This document shows, in pieces, positions 26,063-35,700 of a DNA stretch of 62,226 nt (the first letter of the stretch is position 1; every line of letters starts with the position of its first letter). The notes beneath the pieces were generated by a model. The model worked only from the letters and a program-made list of their open reading frames with translations. It did no database searches and was not told the DNA's origin. Position numbers and translations under genes: made by a program. The stretch comes from Pontibacter pamirensis. Its GTDB lineage: Bacteria; Bacteroidota; Bacteroidia; Cytophagales; Hymenobacteraceae. Location of the stretch: contig NZ_SSNI01000034.1 of NCBI RefSeq assembly GCF_010015475.1, positions 1 through 62,226 of the forward strand, given 5' to 3'.

Positions 26063-27385
26063 TTACGTCCCTGATAGTTCCACCGGTTGGGCATTTGGCA
26101 ATGCCTGGTACAAGACAAAAGCCCCGTTCGCATCATTTTCCGGCCGGGCAAGCTGCTGCTTCGTCCCTTGGCTCACGCTTACCGTGCTCCACTCTGACGG
26201 CACGTAGGTCTTAAGCGTGAGGGGCAGGTCGTACATTTCCTTATCCAGCGAGTGACTGAGATTCACCCTTATCTTGTCTGCCTTTTCACTCACCTCCACT
26301 TTAGCGTTCATTCTTTCCCGGATGTACTTGGTCACATCACCGAAAGTGGCCACCCAAAGCTTGTCCTCTTTCTCTTTGATATACTGGAAGTACTCGTCCA
26401 GCAGGGTGCTCGGGAGGGCTTCCCAGCCTACACCATCCACCCCGTGGAAGACCAGCACCAGCCATTGGTTCTGATGGGCGGCCACGGTGTCTACCCAGGA
26501 TTTCATGAGCGGCAGGGGTGTGCTCGTGAGCGCGCCTCTTTGCCATTGCACATACTCTTTGTCAGAAGCACCGGGCTGGCTTTTGCTTCCCCGGTTTATT
26601 TCCTCCAGGTAGGGCGCCGGCATTCTGTTTCGGGTGGCGGGGAAGAGTTTCAGGGCGTACTCCATCACCCGCTCATTTTCAGTCCCGTATGGCCCTTCGG
26701 CCGAGAAAGTGTGCTCCGGGCCCAGCTGCTTCAGGATGTCCTCCCTGCTCTTCTCCAGCTCATACAGCATGTTGGACTCATCCAAAGCCGCCAGCCTGGG
26801 GTGGGTAATGGTATGGCTGGCGAATTCATGGCCTTGGGCCGCATACGCTCTTAAATTTTCCCAGGTCACCCCCTCGGCTTCCGCCACTTCACTTTTACTC
26901 TCAAGGCCGGGCTCAAAAGCCCCTTCCCTTACTTTACGGTACAGCTCATCCATGACGGCGTGGGCTTGGTCCTCTTTGCCGGCATCAACCAAGGCGCCGG
27001 CCCGGGTGTGATACTCCATCGTTCCTATGTACCCTAAGTACCCTGCCGCAGAGGCCCGCTCAAAAAAGTTGTCCTTGTTGGTCGGCGTATTGGCCGTTTC
27101 TGCGATAATCTCCTTTACCGGACGGCCTATAAACTTACCCTGATACTGCGACCCCGGTATTTGCCCGGTCATGATGAAGAAAGTGGCGGGGAATTGCAGC
27201 CGGTTCATGATAGGCAGGGCACGTGTGAACTGGTTGATGTTGCCATCGTCATAGGTAAGGGAGACGGCGGCATTCTTTCCTTCCGGCCATTTCGTGATTT
27301 CTGTTTGACCCGTGAGTTCTTCCCGTTGGCCACAGCCACTGATACAGAAAAGCAGGGCAGATGCTAAGACTAATCGATTAATCAT
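26063..27385 (-). CDS. polysaccharide deacetylase-like lipoprotein
   Basis: Lipoprotein of 440 aa with a signal peptide and lipobox (LLFCISGC, Cys at about 18). The NodB-type (CE4) deacetylase fold is visible: TYDDGNINQF (about 43-52, first catalytic Asp plus metal Asp), SHTITHPRL with the two metal histidines (about 196-204), and the late VLVFHGVDG with the catalytic His (about 323-331). A beta-sandwich-like tail follows (about 365-440). Such outer-membrane or periplasmic enzymes remove acetyl groups from polysaccharides, but which one is not visible. It is GC-richer than its neighbours. It abuts the broken hsdM region, and no partner gene is next to it. Confidence 0.85.
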   Translation of the reverse strand: MINRLVLASALLFCISGCGQREELTGQTEITKWPEGKNAAVSLTYDDGNINQFTRALPIMNRLQFPATFFIMTGQIPGSQYQGKFIGRPVKEIIAETANTPTNKDNFFERASAAGYLGYIGTMEYHTRAGALVDAGKEDQAHAVMDELYRKVREGAFEPGLESKSEVAEAEGVTWENLRAYAAQGHEFASHTITHPRLAALDESNMLYELEKSREDILKQLGPEHTFSAEGPYGTENERVMEYALKLFPATRNRMPAPYLEEINRGSKSQPGASDKEYVQWQRGALTSTPLPLMKSWVDTVAAHQNQWLVLVFHGVDGVGWEALPSTLLDEYFQYIKEKEDKLWVATFGDVTKYIRERMNAKVEVSEKADKIRVNLSHSLDKEMYDLPLTLKTYVPSEWSTVSVSQGTKQQLARPENDANGAFVLYQALPNAQPVELSGT

Positions 27386-27571
27386 GGTTCAAAGATATCG
27401 GTTGGGCAAAATCACTCTGCCAGTACTCTCCCCAGGAAAGATAAAGGGGTGTCGAAAGTGACGGACAGTAACTTTGCCTGGAGGTTATAAAGTTAACGAT
27501 TTTTGTCATAGTTCACAGGGCTTTGGCAGCCCAAAGCCTCATGCCCATAACCTGGCTTACAGGCTACAAAT

Positions 27572-27604
27572 AAGGAAGGCTCCCCGTAATGAGGAGCCTT
27601 CCTT
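27572..27604 (-). terminator. hairpin downstream of the sensor kinase
   Basis: AAGGAAGGCTCC (27572-27583) and GGAGCCTTCCTT (27593-27604) are perfect complements with a 9-nt loop. It lies about 95 bp beyond the stop of the histidine kinase gene. The T-run is weak, so strand and role are uncertain. Confidence 0.55.
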
Positions 27605-27698
27605 GTTCTATAACGCCTCTTATGTTAAAGAAGGTGCCATAGAGGGCCTAGTACAGTTGGTTTTTCTTACAGTGCAGCAAAAGTTTTTCCTTCCTTGC

Positions 27699-29837
27699 CT
27701 ATACCAAAGGAAGCTGAATGATAAAAGTTGCTCCTTCGACTTCTTTTGTTTCTACCCTTAGTTGTCCTCCCTGCGCTTTGATGATATCATAGCTCAGGGA
27801 TAATCCTAAACCAGTACCTTCTCCAGTAGGTTTAGTGGTGAAGAAGGGCTGAAAAATCTTGTCTATCGCTTCTTGCGGAATACCCGTGCCATTATCCTTG
27901 ACGTGTATCTCTATTTTGTCATTGAAGCGCTTGGATAATATTGATACAGCAGGTTCGTACGTTCCCTTCAACTGCTTTTTCTTTTGCTGCAGGGAATAAA
28001 AAGCGTTGTTGAATACATTCACGAGCACCCTTTCGATATCCTGCGGAACAATGCTTATTTTCCCGATGCTGTTGTCAAAGTCTGTATGCAGGTGGACGTT
28101 AAACGTATTATCCTTTGCTCTTATACCTTGATAGGTTAACCGGAGGTACTCATCCACTAAAGCATTTATATCAGTAAGTTCTTTTTCACCCGTCGAGGTT
28201 CGAGCATGTTGCAACATTCCTTTCACGATGGCATCTGCACGTCTCCCGTGGTAATTAATCTTCTTGTTGTTTTCTCTGACATCGATGGCGACAGTTTTTG
28301 CTTCCGCTGCTTGGCCATTGCCTATGTTCTCTGTCAATTCATCAATCAACTCATTGTTTATTTCCGAGAAGTTATTGACGAAGTTTAAAGGGTTCTGAAT
28401 CTCGTGCGCAATCCCTGCTGTGAGTTCACCGAGCGAAGCCATCTTTTCCCGTTGCACCAGTTGCGCTTGAGTAGATTGGAGCTCTACTAACGATTGTTTC
28501 AACTGGGCTGTACGCTGTGTGACCTGTTGTTCCAGCGTTTCTTTCTGTGAAATCAGGATTTGTTGTTTCTCTATGGAAAGCTGCTGGACTTGATCCAATT
28601 TATCTTCCAGTTCTTTGCTGGTGAAAGCAAAGTCTTTGGCTAAATAGAATGAAAGCGTAATGGGCACACTTAAATTAGCCGTGTGATATACGACGCTTGC
28701 TAATGAGAATCCGCTGATTCCGATGTCCACATCAGATATGTAGCCTTGATAAAAGAGTGTGAAAACAGAATAGAAAATTAAATAAACGGATGTTCCCGCG
28801 ACGATGATACCCGCATCTCTCTGCCCTCTGCGATAGCCCAGCCAGGCTATCCTTAACGCTGCCAACATGCTGATGGCAAAAGGCAGCATAAACGCCAAAA
28901 ACTCACCTGCTTCATAGAAGACCCACCAAAGCGCTACACTCGCCAGTGAGTATCCTACTATCACCCAGAAATAAACATCTCGTTTGCCGGAAAAGAGATG
29001 ATGAATGGCGATAAACAAAAACAGGTTAAACAGGGTGAGCAAAAGAATCCAATCAAATATCAAGGCGTAGGCTCTATAAGCAATATCATGGGCGTTCATG
29101 ATATCAAGAAAAAAGCCGTTGGAAACACCCACCGATAAGGTGGCGACGGAAAAATACAGGTTAGCTTTTTGTTTTCGGAAGACGAAGAACAAACCGAGGT
29201 GAATAAAGGACAGAATCAAAAATATTCCCGTGTATACGGCATTCATAACAGGGAGTAGCGGTGCAGTTCTGTTAAATTGCCCTGCCCCCTCTACGTCGTT
29301 TATGCGCATTCTGAAAGCAGTGTAGGGAAATACAGTTCTTAAATAGGGAATGTCTTGCTCAACAGAAAAACGAACGGCCAATACTTGATTGGGTTCTTTA
29401 AAAGCTAAGCCCACAGGCTCGTACATCGGTTGATAGGCATTTACTTTTTTGCTGTTTGCACTGACTGTACCGTACCGCTTCAGAAGTTCGCCATTCAAAT
29501 AAATTTCAGAGGCAACGGACTGGTAAACCTGAAAGGCAAGCGGTTTATGAAGTAGGCTGCTGTCCACACGCAGCTCAATGCGAAGCCAGCCTACCGACGC
29601 TTTTATCATTTGCGGCAAATAGGGAAGCTCTAGCGTGGGGTTAATGTCCTGCCACTGGCTGTCATCAAATTCTGGATTAGCCCACTCCGGTTTATCTCCT
29701 GCATGAAACTTCCAGCCCTTTTCCAACAGGATACCCTCTGCGGGTAGCTTGTTCAAATGAATGGCTGATGCTATATCTTGTGCTGAGGCAAAACCGCACA
29801 CTGTCATCAGAAGAACAATCAGCAATTGCTTTCTCAT
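27699..29837 (-). CDS. 7TM-DISM sensor histidine kinase
   Basis: Membrane sensor kinase of 712 aa. Signal peptide (to about residue 19, FASA), a periplasmic 7TMR-DISM extracellular beta-sandwich (about 30-180, with WLRIELRVDSSL), seven membrane helices (about 190-395), a coiled coil (about 405-460), a dimerisation domain with the phospho-accepting His in LTAGIAHEIQNPLNFVNNFS (about 468-487) and an HATPase domain with N, G1 (DNGTGIP) and G2 (GTGLGLSLSYDII) boxes near the end. It is complete. No response regulator gene is adjacent on either side, so it is an orphan kinase. The ligand is unknown; the DISM domain type is often linked to carbohydrate or diverse small-molecule sensing. Confidence 0.92.
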   Translation of the reverse strand: MRKQLLIVLLMTVCGFASAQDIASAIHLNKLPAEGILLEKGWKFHAGDKPEWANPEFDDSQWQDINPTLELPYLPQMIKASVGWLRIELRVDSSLLHKPLAFQVYQSVASEIYLNGELLKRYGTVSANSKKVNAYQPMYEPVGLAFKEPNQVLAVRFSVEQDIPYLRTVFPYTAFRMRINDVEGAGQFNRTAPLLPVMNAVYTGIFLILSFIHLGLFFVFRKQKANLYFSVATLSVGVSNGFFLDIMNAHDIAYRAYALIFDWILLLTLFNLFLFIAIHHLFSGKRDVYFWVIVGYSLASVALWWVFYEAGEFLAFMLPFAISMLAALRIAWLGYRRGQRDAGIIVAGTSVYLIFYSVFTLFYQGYISDVDIGISGFSLASVVYHTANLSVPITLSFYLAKDFAFTSKELEDKLDQVQQLSIEKQQILISQKETLEQQVTQRTAQLKQSLVELQSTQAQLVQREKMASLGELTAGIAHEIQNPLNFVNNFSEINNELIDELTENIGNGQAAEAKTVAIDVRENNKKINYHGRRADAIVKGMLQHARTSTGEKELTDINALVDEYLRLTYQGIRAKDNTFNVHLHTDFDNSIGKISIVPQDIERVLVNVFNNAFYSLQQKKKQLKGTYEPAVSILSKRFNDKIEIHVKDNGTGIPQEAIDKIFQPFFTTKPTGEGTGLGLSLSYDIIKAQGGQLRVETKEVEGATFIIQLPLV

Positions 29838-30234
29838 CGTATGCTTGATTGAGGTGGAACCGAAATGGTGTCTAGTCCTGATATAGATTGACAGTTTTTG
29901 ATGTGAAACTCTTCCTTTGGTTTACATCATCCTGTCCCTCATTTGTCGGTGTTGAGGTGGGGAAGGGGCAGCCACAAGGCTTTCTTAACCTTGATTCTCT
30001 TGCTTTCATATTGACCGATGATGTGTCAACTTAGTTCAGAACAGGTCACTCCCCCCTCTCTCTCGCTCTTCCTGCTTTATTGTTCCTTGCATTGGCCCAC
30101 GACATGTTCGTGCAGTAGAGGCGAAGCTTCTGCGAACCTGCAGGCTCCGCTTTATCACATGGAGCTGTTCTTGCTTACCGTGCGGAGACTAAGTCACCCT
30201 ACCATTCTTTAGCTCCCATCACTCCCATTCGGAT
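29838..30234. other. intergenic, nothing recognised
   Basis: 397 bp between divergent regions of the kinase and cupin genes. No convincing ORF, promoter or repeat was seen. Confidence 0.4.
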
Positions 30235-30612
30235 TTATTTCCCTGCCTCGGCCATTTTCTTGCCGATATGCTCCATCACCTCCCTGAATTCCCTCTCCGG
30301 GCTGAACTCAACCAGTTTCGTGTCCTCTTCCACGATGGCGGTGTGCCCGGACGGCCAGTAAAACAAGTCACCTTCGCGGGCGACCTCCTCTGATTTATCG
30401 TCATAGATGATGCGTATAGCACCCTGGAGGATGTAGCCCCAATGCGGGCAATGGCAGCTGTCGTTGTTTAGGCCCTGAAGCAAGGGCCTCAGGTCGGTTC
30501 CCTTTGGGACCTGGTTGAAAGCGGCGGCCATGCCCCCAAAGCCGGCTGCGTTGCGCATTACGGTGCCGGGAGCCTCCATTGCCACGGGCAGATTCTCTTT
30601 GTTGATTTTCAT
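30235..30612 (-). CDS. cupin-domain protein
   Basis: Small beta-barrel protein of 125 aa; the ATG at 30612 (MKINKENLPVAMEAPG) is preferred to an upstream start at 30678 that adds 22 unlikely residues. The cupin core is visible in CHCPHWGYILQGAIRIIYDD (about 56-75) and GDLFYWPSGHTAIVEEDTKLVEFSP (about 83-107), the usual two-motif arrangement, with His residues available for a metal. It may bind a small ligand or metal. An enzymatic role is not assignable. It is not in an operon. Confidence 0.8.
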   Translation of the reverse strand: MKINKENLPVAMEAPGTVMRNAAGFGGMAAAFNQVPKGTDLRPLLQGLNNDSCHCPHWGYILQGAIRIIYDDKSEEVAREGDLFYWPSGHTAIVEEDTKLVEFSPEREFREVMEHIGKKMAEAGK

Positions 30613-31184
30613 AGCTGTATGTTTTTGATAGTGAATAGATTTAGTTGCTGCAGCCTCTACCATATATACGTCACACACACCTTTTCTGCTTACTGCGAGG
30701 ATGAGTATATTCTAGGCACGAGGGGCTTAAGGCACCTGCAGGCAAGCTTCCTATGAAGAAGTGGTAAGACAGGGGCTTTGCTGGTAGTAAGATGTTCATG
30801 GCCTGCTGGGGTAAAGATTATGTCGCGGCTCCTTGGCGTTTTGCAGGTAACGCAGATAAGTATTCGCTTCTTCTCCTCTTGTCCCGGAAAACCCCGGAAC
30901 TTCGATACAGGCTATAGCATCAACTGCAGACAGTTGAAGCGTGACTTAAAAGTGGGCAATTTGTCTGTCTCACTGCCCCCGCAGTAAAGGAAATTTTACC
31001 ATCCGTACTTTCCTAAAGAATGATGGCAAAAGCCAGGGGAGGGGGCACGACTGCATGGGTGATAAGCTTCTCTTCTCATTGTTCTCCCATTCTATGGGAC
31101 AGTATTACGTAACCAACCATACCTTGCCTACGCTTCCGTAGCTCGCTTACATATGTTACAGCGGTTGCGCTGAACTGACATACT
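30613..31184. other. intergenic, nothing recognised
   Basis: 570 bp without convincing genes. A 69-aa ORF at 30778-30987 has no protein-like features. Confidence 0.4.
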
Positions 31185-31502
31185 TTAATCAAAACGCCAT
31201 ATATCAATCGCGTTCCAATCTCCGTTATTATAGCCTAAGCCTACGATTGCCTGGCCTTCCATGGAAACAGCGTACAACTCATATGCCCCACTTCCAGGAT
31301 AACTCTCCTCAAATTCTTGCCACTGATCTGCCTCAGGGTCATACCGCCACACTTTGATGGGCTGGTTGTAAATGTAGGCGGCATGATCCAGGTTGCCTAT
31401 TTCATAGCCATGTTTGTTTAACGAAAAGCCCTTCATGCTGAAGATAGCAGGGGGTAAGCTGGCATTCTCCTGCACTGAAACAAGGCTCCTGCACTGGAAC
31501 AA
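31185..31502 (-). pseudogene. C-terminal stump of a kelch-repeat protein
   Basis: The frame ends with VWRYDPEADQWQEF, YAVSMEGQAIVGLGYNNGD and IDIWRFD. This is the wording of kelch beta-propeller blades (hydrophobic-W-x-YDP-x-x-x-W; then GYxxxG) and the last DIWRFD closes a blade. Only about one and a half blades remain, and the frame opens with TTG without a signal peptide, so the 5' end has been lost. Intact relatives in this phylum are secreted or lipid-anchored kelch proteins of 330-400 aa. Confidence 0.6.
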
Positions 31503-31872
31503 AGTATTTTTATACTGACTTGCTCTCTTTCAAAAAAAATATTGCCGAAAGGTAGTGTTGCTATTTTTTATTTCAGATAGAAAGACTACGTTTACAGTGT
31601 ATTAGTAACCTAGTGCACTACTAAAGAAATTTTTATGCTCAAAACATGTGAAAGCAGCCATCTTAACCAGGGGAACAAATGCAGGAAGACGACGGCAAAC
31701 CCGGATCCTCCTAAAAGATATGATCCCATTGGAAATACACTGTTTCACTGGCAGCCATTACCCGGAAGCCGTCACATTTTTCAGGCCTTTCATCACACTT
31801 TTTAAAGTCTTTTCCTAATCCTCCTTAAATAGCCTATTCTACTTAACAGCTTTTCCTTTATCCTCTTACGCT
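31503..31872. other. leader of the ABC exporter operon
   Basis: AT-rich upstream region of the ABC transporter. It should contain the promoter, but I could not identify a convincing -33/-7 pair. Confidence 0.35.
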
Positions 31873-32787
31873 ATGGAATTACACATCCGAAATATCACCA
31901 AAACCTACTCAAACGGGGTAAAAGCCCTTGGTAACATCAACCTCACAATTCCTGCGGGCATGTTTGGCCTGCTGGGTCCAAACGGTGCGGGAAAATCTAC
32001 TTTAATGCGTACACTGGCTACCCTGCAGGAGCCGGATGAAGGCAGCATTACGCTCGGCAACCTGGATGTACTGAACCAGAAGGAGGAGGTGCGCCAGACG
32101 CTGGGCTACCTGCCGCAGGAGTTTGGCGTTTATCCGAAAGTAAGCGCCGAGGAGCTGCTTGATTATTTTGCTGTACTTAAAGGCATTACTAATGGTGCTT
32201 CACGCAAAGAGGTAGTAGAAAGCCTGCTCAGGCAAACCAACCTCTGGGACAAGCGCAAGCAGCAACTGGGTGGCTATTCGGGTGGTATGCGGCAGCGCTT
32301 TGGCGTGGCAGTGGCCCTGCTGGGCAATCCGAAGCTGCTCATTGTGGACGAACCGACAGCAGGTCTGGACCCGGCTGAACGCGTGCGCTTCCTGAATCTG
32401 CTCAGTGAATTGGGTGAGAACAGCGTGGTGATTCTCTCCACCCATATTGTAGAGGATGTGTCGGAGCTGTGTACCAATATGGCCATCATCAATAAGGGCA
32501 GAATACTGCTGGAGGCGGAGCCCCTACAGGCAGTTGCATCCCTGAAAGGCAGGATATGGCGCAAGCTTATTGATAAACAAACCTTGCCTCAACTGGAGCA
32601 GGAGCATAAAATTATATCTGCCAAGCTGCTCAGCGGACGCACGATGGTGCACATCTACAGCCCCGAACATCCAGGTGGTGGTTTCGAGCCGGTGGAACCT
32701 GACCTGGAAGATGTGTACTTCAGCACCATGACGGGCAACTACACGCCCGCTCTTCAACAGCTTAAAACAGAGGAGGCAAACGCATGA
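31873..32787 (+). CDS. ABC transporter ATP-binding protein
   Basis: Cytoplasmic ATPase of an ABC-2 type exporter, 304 aa. Walker A is GPNGAGKS (about 37-44), the Q-loop is YLPQEFG, the signature is GGYSGGMRQR (about 136-145), Walker B is LLIVDEPTAGLD and the H-loop is VVILSTHIVEDV. After about residue 230 there is an accessory C-terminal domain like that of CcmA/YhaQ-type ATPases. The start codon of the permease gene overlaps its stop (ATGA at 32784), so both are one transcriptional and translational unit. The substrate is unknown. Confidence 0.92.
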   Translation: MELHIRNITKTYSNGVKALGNINLTIPAGMFGLLGPNGAGKSTLMRTLATLQEPDEGSITLGNLDVLNQKEEVRQTLGYLPQEFGVYPKVSAEELLDYFAVLKGITNGASRKEVVESLLRQTNLWDKRKQQLGGYSGGMRQRFGVAVALLGNPKLLIVDEPTAGLDPAERVRFLNLLSELGENSVVILSTHIVEDVSELCTNMAIINKGRILLEAEPLQAVASLKGRIWRKLIDKQTLPQLEQEHKIISAKLLSGRTMVHIYSPEHPGGGFEPVEPDLEDVYFSTMTGNYTPALQQLKTEEANA

Positions 32788-35700
32788 TACTTCAGAGGAT
32801 ATTTCGTTTGGAATTCACCTACCAGTTACGGCAGGTTTCTAACTGGCTTTACTTTGTGATAGTAGCTGTACTTGCTTTCCTGTTCATCATCGCAAACTAC
32901 ATTCATGATGCGCGTGAGGGCTATTTTCTTGTGAATGCGCCCATCGTTATCGCCACTTGTACGGTACTTTCCTGCGTGTTTTGGTTGCTCTTTGGAGGTG
33001 CCGTAGCCGGAGATGCCGGTACCCGGGATGTGCAGACCCGTATGCATTCCCTTACCTACACCGCTCCTGTCAGCAAGGCGGAATACCTGGGCGGGCGGTT
33101 CCTTGCTGCCTTTAGCCTGAATGCGCTGCTCCTGCTTTCCATACCAGTGGGCCTCCTGGTGGCCATGTACCTGACAGGTGTGGAAGCAGAACTTCTCGCT
33201 CCCTTCCGGGCAGCTGCCTACATCAACCCTTACCTCTACTTTGTGCTGCCGAATGCTTTTTTCGCTACGGCACTCCAATTCTCTATGGCGACCCTCAGCC
33301 GCAGAACCATGGCAAGCTACGGGGTCGGCATACTCCTTTTCATCATTGCCTATTTCGTGGGTCAGGTTGTATCAGAGATTTTGAATATGCCTGACCTGGC
33401 CACCCTGATTGACCCGGTTGGTTTTACTCCTGTTCTGAATATGCAGGAAGTATGGACACCTATTGAAAGGAACGCCCGTCTGGTGGACCTGGAGGGTATG
33501 CTGTTAATGAACCGTTTTCTGTGGCTGGGCATTTCACTGGGCATGCTCACCTTCACTTATTTTCGGTTTCAGTTTACACAGCCTGATGCTGGCAAACAGC
33601 AGCAAAAGGCAGTTCAGGGAGCTACTGCTGTGCCTCCTCTAGAGTGGCTGAAATGGGAGACAAGGCAAGCCTTACCAAAGGTGAATGGTTCGTTTGACAC
33701 TACAACGCATTTAAGCCAGCTGCGCTTTATTACTTGGAAATCATTCTTACAATTGGTAAGGAGCCGGACCGGTCTTATCCTGCTGTGTATTATTGCTGCG
33801 CTTACATTTCTGGTAGTGCCCAATAATATGAAACACCTGGGCGTGCCGATGCTGCCCAATACAGGGTACCTGCTATCATTCATAACAACTCCCCTCACGC
33901 ATGCCGGCACCGCCTGGCTTGTCATCACGCTCCTTACCATCTTCTGGGCAGGAGAGCTCATCTGGCGGGAACGGGAAGCTGGCCTGGGTGATTTGGCCGG
34001 TGCAACTCCGGTGCCGGAATGGGTACTCTTCCTGGGTAAATTTCTGGGCCTAAGCCTAATTCTTATTGTATGGACGGCATTACTGATGACAGCAGGCGTC
34101 CTTGCTCAGCTGAGCATGGGTGGCGCAGTGCGTGAGCCTGGGCTATTTGTGCAAACCCTGTTCGGACTTCAGCTGATTGATAACCTGCTCTTCGCCATGC
34201 TCGCCCTTGTGGTGCACGTGCTGGTAAATCAGAAATATTTAGGCCACCTCGTAGCACTCCTTGCCTACGGGTTCATTACCCATGCCGCCAGCCTTGGAAT
34301 TGAGCACAAACTGCTCATCTTTGGAGCCGATACAGGTTGGTCTTATAGCGATATGCGTGGCTTTGAGCCGCACCTAGGCCCCTGGCTGTGGTTCAAGCTG
34401 TACTGGGTGGCCTGGGCGCTGCTACTTGGAGTAATGGCAAAGCTGCTTTGGGTGCGCGGCAGAGATGCGGGCATCGGAGCACGGCTCAGGCAGGCAAAAA
34501 AACGCTTCAACCGTACAACTGCGCTGGCAACAGTAGTGGTGGCAGGGCTTCTGTTCACAACGGGCGGCTTTATCTTCTATAATACCAATGTGCTGAATGA
34601 CTACAACAGCGCCTCCGACATGTCTGTCTGGAAGGCCGGTTACGAGCAGCTGTACAGCAGATACAAAGACACTCCGCAGCCACGGCTAGCTAAAACTAGC
34701 CTGCATGTTGAGATGTATCCACGGCAGCAGAAGGTAGAGATGCGTGGGACGTACCTCCTGGTGAATAGGCATACAGCTGCGATAGATTCCATTCACGTAC
34801 ATGCTGCTGCAGGTGTAGAAACAAGCGACATACAATTCAACAGGACGGCTGTCCCGGTGCTTTCGGATGGGAAATTCGGCTACTACATGTATGTCCTGGA
34901 AAAGCCCCTCCAGCCTGGGGATTCGCTGCGGCTTAGCTTCAGGGTAGAGTCAAGTCAGCATGGTTTCCTAAACAGCGGAGCAAATGCTTCTGTGGTCGCA
35001 AACGGCACCTACTTTCGCAACTACCACTGGCTACCTGCCATCGGCTACCAAACTGTTTTCGAACTTAAAGGTGCCATAGAACGGCAGACGCATGGACTAT
35101 CACCTCGTCCTGAAATGCCTTCTCTCTATGATGTAACTGCACGGCAGGAGCTATTCTGGGACCAGGAAACTGCTTTCGAAGCAGTGGTAGGCACAGATGA
35201 AAATCAGCGGGCCGTGGCACCGGGTAAACTTCAGCAGACCTGGGAAAAAGGGGGGCGCGCATACTTCCGCTATGCGACCAATGCTCCCCTTCGCAACGAA
35301 TATGCCTTTTTTTCTGCCAGGTATGCTGTGTATGAAAAGCAGTGGCAGGATGTGGAAATACAAATCATCCACCACCCTGAACACACCGCTAATGTGGATC
35401 GTACTGCCAAGAGCATAGCAGCCTCACTTGACTATTTCAGCAAGCATTTTGGCCCCTATCCCTACGACCACATCAGTTTTGTAGAGCATCCTGGTCCGGG
35501 CAGCGGCTTGCATGCCTCTGCCATTAACATCTCCTACCTGGAGGGCTTCTCCTACTTTCATCCCGAAGCCGATGAGCGCAATCTGGATTTTGCTTACGCG
35601 GTGGCAGCACATGAGGTAGCCCATCAGTGGTGGGGCAATCAGTTGCAGTATGCCCACGTAGAAGGAGCCGGTCTTTTATCCGAGAGCCTGGCATGGTATT

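Noticed and set aside
26252..26854. 200-codon ORF antisense to the deacetylase
   Set aside because: Shadow of a GC-rich gene; no start region, no family.
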